Source: an uncultured Thermomicrobiales bacterium (GTDB taxonomy: Bacteria > Chloroflexota > Chloroflexia > Thermomicrobiales > UBA6265). From it: DNA of 7,788 bases. The stretch is taken from positions 1 to 7,788 of the forward strand of contig CADCWJ010000545.1 in assembly GCA_902806365.1 (NCBI GenBank). Direction: 5' to 3'. A program made the translations under genes and the position numbers. The notes under the pieces were generated by a model. The model searched no databases. It saw only the letters and a list, made by a program, of their open reading frames with translations, and was not told the DNA's origin. Positions 1-5,141 of this stretch are shown here, one piece after another (positions within the stretch are counted from its first letter, which is position 1; the number at the start of each line of letters is the position of its first letter).

Positions 1-33
1 AAGCTCCGCGAGTCTGCGCTGATCGACGCCTAA
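1..33 (+). CDS. Possible 3' end of an upstream gene (partial)
   Basis: Frame 1 is open from the window edge and reads KLRESALIDA followed by a TAA stop at 31-33. An inverted repeat starts at the last base of that stop, which is a common arrangement at a gene end. Ten codons are too few to identify a product, and an open stretch this short can occur by chance in G+C-rich DNA. I list it only as a possible gene tail. Confidence 0.3.
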   Translation, partial: KLRESALIDA

Positions 34-67
34 CCAGCGGTTAATCCTTGCATCCGTCTCCGCTGGT
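33..67. repeat. Inverted repeat, 8-base arms, possible terminator or operator
   Basis: ACCAGCGG (33-40) is the exact reverse complement of CCGCTGGT (60-67), with 19 bases between. It lies directly after the possible TAA at 31-33 and about 50 bases before the histidine-phosphatase start. No T-run follows, so it is not a classical intrinsic terminator. The long loop equally fits an operator half-site pair overlapping the promoter region of the next gene. Confidence 0.35.
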
Positions 68-87
68 ACGCATGAAGTCTACAGTCC

Positions 88-101
88 GATCCGACGACGC
101 C
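88..101 (+). repeat. Upstream copy of the GATCCG-N2-GACG element
   Basis: GATCCGACGACGCC lies 17 bases before the TTG start of the histidine phosphatase. It matches GATCCGGTGACGCC, found at 2069-2082 before the MBL-fold gene, at 12 of 14 positions. Being upstream of a gene in both cases suggests a shared regulator site, but the sequence is short and this copy is imperfect. Confidence 0.25.
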
Positions 102-118
102 AGGTACAGGAACATGTA

Positions 119-733
119 TTGAACACACCGATATCACCCGGAACGCCAACGGTGCTTTGTCTCGTTCGGCACGGCGAGACCGAGTGGAACCTCACCCATC
201 GCTACCAGGGGACGACCGACATCCCGCTCAACGAGACCGGGCGCGAGCAGGCGCAGCGCGTCGCCGAGGCGCTTGGCCAGGAGCGCTGGGATGCCATCGT
301 GAGCAGCCCCTTGTCGCGGGCGATGGAGACTGCCCGCGCAATCGCGGCCACCACGGGAATCGCGACCATCGAGCAGGATCGGGATCTCCAGGAACGTGCC
401 TATGGCGAGGCCGAGGGGCTGACGTTGGCCGAGCGCGAGAAGGCCTGGCCCGGTGGCGAGTGGCCGGGGCTGGAACCGTGGGACGATGTGGCGACCCGGA
501 CAATGACTGCAATCGAGCGGATCGCCAACCACCATGCGGGCAAGCGGGTGCTCGTCGTCTGCCACGGCGGCGTGATCAACTCGATCCTCGCGGTGCTCTC
601 GAAGAACGAGTTGGGAACCGGCAAGACCGTGATCCTCAATACCAGCCTGACGACGTTGACCCGATCGGGCGACGAGTGGGAGATCGGCGCGGTCAACGTC
701 GTCAGGCATCTGGAAGCCGTCGCCGCCGATTGA
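119..733 (+). CDS. Histidine phosphatase family protein (phosphoglycerate mutase-like)
   Basis: The 204-residue protein belongs to the histidine phosphatase superfamily (branch 1: cofactor-dependent phosphoglycerate mutase, CobC/RNase HI-linked, broad-specificity phosphatases). The signature RHGE is at residues 17-20, where H18 would be the phosphorylated nucleophile. R67 lies in SSPLSRAMETA, the acid E92 in LQERAYGEAEG, and the second histidine H149 in VVCHGGVINS, so the catalytic set is complete. The length of about 200 residues is closer to phosphatases (PhoE/CobC/GpmB-like) than to true glycolytic dPGM, which is about 230-250, so a small-molecule phosphomonoesterase in the cytosol is the better guess. 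The start is TTG at 119, preceded by AGGAA at 108-112; an ATG at 114 is in another frame and stops at once. GTG at 152 is a shorter alternative, but it leaves little sequence before RHGE. The substrate cannot be told from sequence. Confidence 0.9.
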   Translation: MNTPISPGTPTVLCLVRHGETEWNLTHRYQGTTDIPLNETGREQAQRVAEALGQERWDAIVSSPLSRAMETARAIAATTGIATIEQDRDLQERAYGEAEGLTLAEREKAWPGGEWPGLEPWDDVATRTMTAIERIANHHAGKRVLVVCHGGVINSILAVLSKNELGTGKTVILNTSLTTLTRSGDEWEIGAVNVVRHLEAVAAD

Positions 734-799
734 TCCCGTGAGCCGGTACCACCAGAATGCGCCTGGAACGGGCGCGGGCTCCCGCTGAGTCAACGCCTT

Positions 800-824
800 G
801 CCCATCTCTCGATGGCGAGTGGGC
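800..824. repeat. Imperfect hairpin between phosphatase and dehydratase genes
   Basis: GCCCA (800-804) pairs with TGGGC (820-824), and CTC (806-808) with GAG (817-819). One T is bulged and the loop is 8 bases. There is no T-tract. It could slow or end transcription from the phosphatase gene, or be chance structure in G+C-rich DNA. The rest of the gap 734-872 shows nothing convincing. Confidence 0.25.
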
Positions 825-872
825 CAGGCTGCCGGAGGCGGAGTCCCAGGTGCTTCGGAAAGGGTCACCCCG

Positions 873-2033
873 GTGAAGATCACCAGCATCCAGGCCGTCC
901 GGCTCAACGCCCCGGTGCGAGCACAACTGACATCGCCACGCCGCGCGTCCTGGACGGAGACGGCGGAAGTTGCCAATCCGATGTCCCGCTATCGCGACGT
1001 CAAGGCCCACCGCGGCCTCTGGCTGCCAAAGTGGGAACTGGTGTGGTGCAGGGTGACGCTGGAGGACGGCACCATCGGCTACGGCCAGACCGGGAATGGC
1101 CGGGCTGTCGCCGCCGTGATCGACGACCATCTCGCTCCCAACCTGATTGGCGAGGATGTCACCGCGAAGGAACGCCTGGCCGACAAGCTCGTTCGGCTGA
1201 CCTCGCCGTACGGAGCGGCGGGCCTGGCGTCGTACGCGGTCAGCGCCGTCGACCTGGCGTTGTGGGATGCTCACGCCAGGCTGGAGCAGAAGCCCGTTTA
1301 CGCGCTGGCCGGTGGGCCGGCCCACGACCGCCTGTTCTGCTACGCCACCGGAAACGACGTCGACTGGTACCAGGAACTGGGGTTCCGGGCGTTCAAGCTG
1401 GCCTGCCCCTATGGTCCGGCCGATGGCCTCGACGGCCTCCGGAAGAACGAGGAGTTCGTGGCCCGCACCCGCGAGCAGATCGGTGACGACTGCGAATTGA
1501 TGCTGGATTGCTGGATGGCGTTCGACATCGAGTACACCGTGCGGCTGGCGGAGACACTACGGCCATACCGCCTGAAGTGGATCGAGGAATACCTGCCGCC
1601 GGACGATCACGATGCGCATGTGGCGGTGCGCCAGCGTTTGCCCTGGCAAACCCTGGCGACCGGTGAGCACTGGTATACGACCTACCCGTTCCAGTGGGCG
1701 ATCAACCATCGCGTCACCGATATCGTCCAGCAGGACATCAACTGGGTCGGTGGGTTCTCGACCTGCCAGAAGATCGCGGCCTCGGCGGGCGCGGCGAACG
1801 TAAGCATGATCCTTCACGCGGGTGGGAACACCGCACATGGCCAGCACTTCTCGTTCGCCTCACCGGCGGTTCCCTGGCTGGAGTGCTTCATCTGCACCCC
1901 TCCCGGGATTCCACTGGAAGAGGGGTGGGGGTTGCCGGGCCAGGCGGTTCCTAGGGATGGCTATCTGGTCCCGAGCGATGCGCCCGGGTTCGGGCTGGAG
2001 ATTCTGGACGACTGGTTCGTGCCCTTCTTCTAG
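873..2033 (+). CDS. L-rhamnonate dehydratase-like enolase-superfamily enzyme
   Basis: The 386-residue protein is of the mandelate racemase/muconate lactonizing type and fits best to the rhamnonate dehydratase (RhmD) family, which converts L-rhamnonate to 2-keto-3-deoxy-L-rhamnonate. Stretches recalled from E. coli RhmD have close counterparts: NPMSRYRD (35-42), LMLDCWM (209-215), LKWIEEYLPP (234-243), TGEHW (263-267) and DINWVGG (288-294). Predicted Mg ligands are D212, E238 and E265; H266 follows the last of these. The Asp-His dyad is D288-H315, with the same 27-residue spacing as D302-H329 of RhmD. K175 in FKLACPYGP matches the single lysine of the RhmD motif (GGKMPTHWGP). The GTG start at 873 is chosen because GGAAAGGG (857-864) lies at proper distance and the sequence VKITSIQAVR is a typical family N-terminus. 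An in-frame TTG at 798 would add 25 unconserved residues. The substrate could be another 6-deoxy or pentonic aldonate, since the N-terminal substrate loop differs (no clear match to RhmD H33). Confidence 0.85.
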   Translation: MKITSIQAVRLNAPVRAQLTSPRRASWTETAEVANPMSRYRDVKAHRGLWLPKWELVWCRVTLEDGTIGYGQTGNGRAVAAVIDDHLAPNLIGEDVTAKERLADKLVRLTSPYGAAGLASYAVSAVDLALWDAHARLEQKPVYALAGGPAHDRLFCYATGNDVDWYQELGFRAFKLACPYGPADGLDGLRKNEEFVARTREQIGDDCELMLDCWMAFDIEYTVRLAETLRPYRLKWIEEYLPPDDHDAHVAVRQRLPWQTLATGEHWYTTYPFQWAINHRVTDIVQQDINWVGGFSTCQKIAASAGAANVSMILHAGGNTAHGQHFSFASPAVPWLECFICTPPGIPLEEGWGLPGQAVPRDGYLVPSDAPGFGLEILDDWFVPFF

Positions 2034-2068
2034 GAAGGTCCGGCTGGCGACCGTGCATGCCACTCGCT

Positions 2069-2080
2069 GATCCGGTGACG
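2069..2080 (+). repeat. GATCCGGTGACG element upstream of the MBL-fold gene
   Basis: This 12-base sequence recurs exactly at 3224-3235 in the leader of the solute-binding protein gene, and imperfectly at 88-101. All copies lie between genes and on the same strand. It may be a binding site for a regulator shared by these units. It lies 69 bases before the chosen ATG at 2150. Confidence 0.3.
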
Positions 2081-2149
2081 CCGATGTCGCGAGCGCGCCG
2101 CGGGGCGCTTCAGCAGCATGATTCTCGTGATCTCCGAGGGAGAAAGGCG

Positions 2150-2932
2150 ATGGTGATCGTCGATCGGGTGGATGCAATCCGGCTCGGCGGGTGGCGGTGG
2201 GCACCGGGATACGAGCTCTTCTGGATGGATATGAGCGCCCGGGACGAACCCCTGGCGCTGATCGGCCTGGTGATCCGGGCCGGAGACCACGTGGTGCTCG
2301 TGAACTGCGGTCCCGACCTGGCAACGCTGCCGCCGAAGCCCGTCATCGACCCGATGATCTCGAAACAGCATGTGCTGGAGGTGAATGCGGGGGAGGGGCT
2401 CGATGAGGCCCTCCTCGCGGCCGGCACGACGGTGGACGAGATCACCCACGTCATCGTGACGCCGTTCCAGACCTATGCCCTTGGCAACATCCTCCGCTTT
2501 CCCAACGCGCAGCTCTGCCTTTCCCGGAAGGGATGGATCGACTTTCACGCGCCCCGCTGGCGCGAGCATCCCCACGACAAGCGCTCATCCTGCATCCCGG
2601 ACGACGTGCTGATCGGCCTGGTCACGGACGCCTGGCCGCGCGTGCGCCTGGTCGAGGATGAGGAGATCGTGCCGGGCGTCGAGACGTTCTGGACCGGGGT
2701 CCATCACCGCGCGAGCCTGGCGGTGACGATCCGAACCAGCGTGGGGACGGTGATCGCCGGGGATGCCTTCATGCGCATCGACAACATCACGCGGCGGCAC
2801 CCGATCGGGATCAACGAGAGCATGGAGGAGGCACTCGTCGCCTACGACCGCATCGCTCGCGAGGCCGACGTGCTCATCCCGCTCTACGACCCTCATGTCT
2901 TCGACCGGCATCCCGGGGGCAGGATCGCGTAG
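2150..2932 (+). CDS. MBL-fold protein with degenerate metal-binding motif
   Basis: The 260-residue protein has the outline of a metallo-beta-lactamase-fold hydrolase of the AHL-lactonase-like group. It has an early beta-sheet with VLVNCGPD (49-56, family form VDTG), a helix before ITHVIV (98-103), VTIRTSVGTVIAGDAF (192-207) and a C-terminal VLIPLYDPHVF (241-251). The usual HxHxDH motif after the ILS/T strand is TPFQTYA (104-110) here: both histidines, the aspartate and the third histidine are replaced by P105, Q107, Y109 and A110. The later PGH motif corresponds to GVHHRAS (183-189), where H185 or H186 may or may not be equivalent. The aspartate of GDA is kept (D205). The final PGHDP is PLYDP, with Y246 for histidine. 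It is therefore probably not a normal di-zinc enzyme; a non-hydrolytic, differently catalytic or binding role is possible. ATG 2150 follows GAGGGAGAAAGG (2136-2147); the in-frame ATG at 2057 has no such site. It lies 116 bases after the dehydratase gene and may be co-transcribed with it. Confidence 0.75.
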   Translation: MVIVDRVDAIRLGGWRWAPGYELFWMDMSARDEPLALIGLVIRAGDHVVLVNCGPDLATLPPKPVIDPMISKQHVLEVNAGEGLDEALLAAGTTVDEITHVIVTPFQTYALGNILRFPNAQLCLSRKGWIDFHAPRWREHPHDKRSSCIPDDVLIGLVTDAWPRVRLVEDEEIVPGVETFWTGVHHRASLAVTIRTSVGTVIAGDAFMRIDNITRRHPIGINESMEEALVAYDRIAREADVLIPLYDPHVFDRHPGGRIA

Positions 2933-2958
2933 GGTCCATGCTCGCGTCGGGCACCGCA

Positions 2959-2986
2959 CGCTCGTTGTACGGCACGATGACGAGCG
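2959..2986 (+). terminator. Weak terminator-like hairpin after the MBL-fold gene
   Basis: CGCTCGT (2959-2965) and ACGAGCG (2980-2986) are perfect 7-base inverted arms with a 14-base loop, 26 bases after the TAG stop. The position suits the end of the dehydratase/MBL transcript. The downstream bases are C/G-rich rather than T-rich, so termination would need a factor or not occur at all. Confidence 0.3.
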
Positions 2987-3030
2987 CCCGGCCCCGATTC
3001 TCCATCAGCGGCCACCAACTGCAGCCACCG

Positions 3031-3049
3031 GACGATCGTCGAATCGTCG
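3031..3049. promoter_or_regulatory. Palindrome and overlapping ATCGTCG repeat, possible operator
   Basis: GACGATCGTC (3031-3040) is a perfect 10-base palindrome. The 7-mer ATCGTCG occurs twice in tandem at 3035-3041 and 3043-3049. Together they end three bases before the -35 hexamer of the predicted promoter at 3053, the usual place for an activator or repressor site. No regulator gene is present in the window to pair with it. Confidence 0.35.
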
Positions 3050-3052
3050 CTA

Positions 3053-3082
3053 TTGACCGATGTGGCGGAGCGCGGCTATGAT
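3053..3082 (+). promoter_or_regulatory. Predicted sigma70-type promoter of the ABC transporter operon
   Basis: TTGACC (3053-3058) matches five of six bases of the -35 consensus, and TATGAT (3077-3082) matches five of six of the -10 consensus. The spacer is 18 bases. Transcription would start near 3089, leaving a leader of about 300 bases before the binding-protein gene. Such a match is uncommon in DNA this G+C-rich, which strengthens the call. Confidence 0.6.
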
Positions 3083-3387
3083 CGCGCCACGGGAACATGA
3101 ATGCTTAAACGAATATGGCAACGCCCTCGTCGCGGTGAAACCCGTGGACTGTGGATCACCACACGGTTCCGCGGCCCACACATGATCCGCGTTCCCGCAG
3201 TGACGGGGCCACTGGCAATGCTCGATCCGGTGACGGTCGCGGGTTCGCCCACCCTGGCCCGCCATTCCCTGCCGTGCGCCAGGGTCCCTGATCCGGTTGC
3301 GGACATCACGGCACGACACCAGCCAGGAGGTGACTGACAGGGCGACCTTCCTCGAACTCGTGGGTACGCAAGGCACTGGAGGCGACG
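3083..3387 (+). other. Long untranslated leader of the transporter operon
   Basis: About 300 bases separate the predicted promoter from the ATG at 3388. Within them are a short hairpin TGTGG-ATCA-CCACA (3150-3163), a 7-base inverted repeat ACCCTGG/CCAGGGT (3251-3257 and 3279-3285, 21-base loop), and GATCCGGT at 3224-3231 and 3290-3297. I recognise no known riboswitch or attenuator. A 78-codon open frame beginning at 3101 lacks a good ribosome site and any family resemblance, so I do not call it a gene. Confidence 0.4.
3224..3235 (+). repeat. GATCCGGTGACG element in the transporter leader
   Basis: This is an exact second copy of the 12-base sequence at 2069-2080. A weaker partner, GATCCGGT, follows at 3290-3297. 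Its place downstream of the predicted promoter would suit a repressor roadblock or an RNA-level signal, if it is functional at all. Confidence 0.3.
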
Positions 3388-5124
3388 ATGACCGGGTATC
3401 GCATCAATCGACGACGCTTGCTTGGAACGTCCGCGGCAGCAGGGGTGCCCGCCGCACTCGCCCACGTCGGGGGTGGCGCTCCGGCAGCGGCCCAGGAATC
3501 AACCCCTGCCGACGGCCTTGTCCCCATCTCCACTCCAGCCAGCGGGAACGACGCGGCCGCACTGTCGGGAACGATCACGATTGCCGTCCAGAGCACCGAT
3601 GTCCAGACGTTCCAGGCACTCGCCGACAGCTATGTGGCGCAGAATCCTGGTGTTGAGGTGCGGGTGGAGCTCAAGCCGTCCGAGGGTTACCAGGAATTCA
3701 TCCGGGCCCAGTTCGCGGGCGGAACGCCGGAAGCCTCGATCGTCAACGGCAACGTTGTGGCCGACCTGATCCAGGACAAGCAATTCGTCGATATGTCCGC
3801 CTATCTGGATCGATCGAATCCGTACACTGGCGCACCCTGGCGCGCGTCGATGGATGATGTCGCGATCCAGAACATGTCGAATCCCGTGACCGGAGAGATT
3901 TACACACTCAACCTCGAGACCGTGCAGGTCCTCTGGTTCTACAACAAGACGGCCTTCGAGCGCGCGGGGATCCTGCAGGAAGCGGAGGAGCTTGCTCAGA
4001 CCGAGAAGAACCAGCCGACGTGGGATCAGTTCATGGACTGGTGCGACAAGCTCACCGCCGCCGGGTACATACCCGTCGCCATCGAAGGGGACTACCGGTC
4101 ATTCTGGGAGCTTCGGTTCGGTTGGCTCGCTCGCATGTACCTGGATCAGTTCACCCGGGACGAAGCGGAGCTGGTGCGTGCGCAACCCGGCGACTGGAAC
4201 TTCCGGGAGGGCATCGACGACGTCTGGGAGTACGATCCGACCGATCCAAACAATGATGACGCGACCAGGATCACCTTCAACAGCCAGCGCAAGATGATCG
4301 CGCTCCGGGACCATCAGCAAACGGTCAACGGACCGGAATTCCAGGCGCTCTATACAAACTTCAAGCAATTCAGCGACCGCGCCGCTCCTCCGGGCTGGCT
4401 TGGGAGCGCCGACACCTATCCGCTGTTCCTGACCAGCGAAGCCGCGATCCGGCTCGATGTCGCCGCGCTGCTTGGAAACTTCGAGCGCGACCTGCGCAGC
4501 CTGTCCGAAGGCCGCTACATCTCCCAGGCCGGAGGCGAGGCTGATGCGCCGGCGACTCCATTGCCCAGCCAGGACGTCCAGGCGTTTGAGATCGGCTCGT
4601 TCAACAACCCGACGATGGAAGGACCGGAGGTCAATGCACCGGCCCGGACGATCGAGGTGAACATCGGGTTCCTCTCGGTGCCGAAGAAGGATCAGGCGCA
4701 GAACGACCTGGAGATCGACTTCCTGATGTACCTGACCAGCCCGGAAGGGTTCGGAACGTACATGGAGAATCGCCTTGACCCCGACAACGCCGGCTCGACC
4801 GGAATCGTTGGGCCGCCGATCGTCAAGGATGCCACGCTGCCCGCCGACCTGGCGGACAAGTTTGCCCAGCTCAAGCTGATCGGCAATACCGAGAAGGACA
4901 CCGCGGGAACCTATCGCGCTCGCGGCATTTCCGATTACCAGCCGTCGGTTCGGGAATGGGTGGATCTTGCCCAGCAATACTTTGCCGGGGACCTCGAACT
5001 CCAGGCATTCCTCGACGCCTACCAGCAGTCGGTCGACCGGCTGTTCCCCGAAATTCTCGAGCACATGCAGTTGACCGAGGAAGATCTCGCCAACCCGGCC
5101 AAGAAACCGGCGAGCCAGGTCTAG
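3388..5124 (+). CDS. Extracellular solute-binding protein of a CUT1-type sugar ABC transporter
   Basis: The 578-residue protein is a family 1 extracellular solute-binding protein. It begins with a twin-arginine signal: NRRRLLG (7-13), a hydrophobic Ala-rich stretch (14-26), and a likely signal-peptidase I site near APAAAQ (31-36). There is no cysteine in the first 60 residues, so no lipobox. The mature part starts with GTITIAVQS (61-69), carries VLWFYNKTAFERAGI (181-195), a hallmark of sugar-binding proteins, and TWDQFMDWCDKLTAAGYIPV (211-230), another typical block. It is longer than the usual 400-450 residues, with a Ser/Thr/Pro/Ala linker at about 37-60 and extra sequence in the second half. 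The start has a strong GGAGG (3378-3382), five bases from ATG. It is followed after 17 bases by its permease gene, so the two are surely one operon. The ligand is unknown; sugar, sugar acid or oligosaccharide is likely given the dehydratase upstream. Confidence 0.9.
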   Translation: MTGYRINRRRLLGTSAAAGVPAALAHVGGGAPAAAQESTPADGLVPISTPASGNDAAALSGTITIAVQSTDVQTFQALADSYVAQNPGVEVRVELKPSEGYQEFIRAQFAGGTPEASIVNGNVVADLIQDKQFVDMSAYLDRSNPYTGAPWRASMDDVAIQNMSNPVTGEIYTLNLETVQVLWFYNKTAFERAGILQEAEELAQTEKNQPTWDQFMDWCDKLTAAGYIPVAIEGDYRSFWELRFGWLARMYLDQFTRDEAELVRAQPGDWNFREGIDDVWEYDPTDPNNDDATRITFNSQRKMIALRDHQQTVNGPEFQALYTNFKQFSDRAAPPGWLGSADTYPLFLTSEAAIRLDVAALLGNFERDLRSLSEGRYISQAGGEADAPATPLPSQDVQAFEIGSFNNPTMEGPEVNAPARTIEVNIGFLSVPKKDQAQNDLEIDFLMYLTSPEGFGTYMENRLDPDNAGSTGIVGPPIVKDATLPADLADKFAQLKLIGNTEKDTAGTYRARGISDYQPSVREWVDLAQQYFAGDLELQAFLDAYQQSVDRLFPEILEHMQLTEEDLANPAKKPASQV

Positions 5125-5141
5125 CCTGCATTGCGAGCACA

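Noticed and set aside
48..76. Possible promoter TTGCAT-17-CATGAA before the phosphatase
   Set aside because: The -10 hexamer matches only three of six consensus bases; spacing alone is not enough.
798..872. Extension of the dehydratase to an upstream TTG start
   Set aside because: The added 25 residues are unlike family N-termini, and the GTG at 873 has a good ribosome site at correct spacing.
134..976. A 280-codon open frame on the - strand opposite the phosphatase and the dehydratase start
   Set aside because: The + strand has the complete catalytic set of a histidine phosphatase; the antisense product has low-complexity composition.
3101..3337. A 78-codon + strand open frame in the transporter leader
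   Set aside because: No clear ribosome site and no recognisable motif; codon use is not like the neighbouring genes. A leader peptide cannot be excluded but is not supported.
4956..5141. Extension of the fused permease frame into the binding-protein gene
   Set aside because: It would overlap 169 bases of a confidently coding gene in another frame; the ATG at 5142 lies just after that gene's stop.
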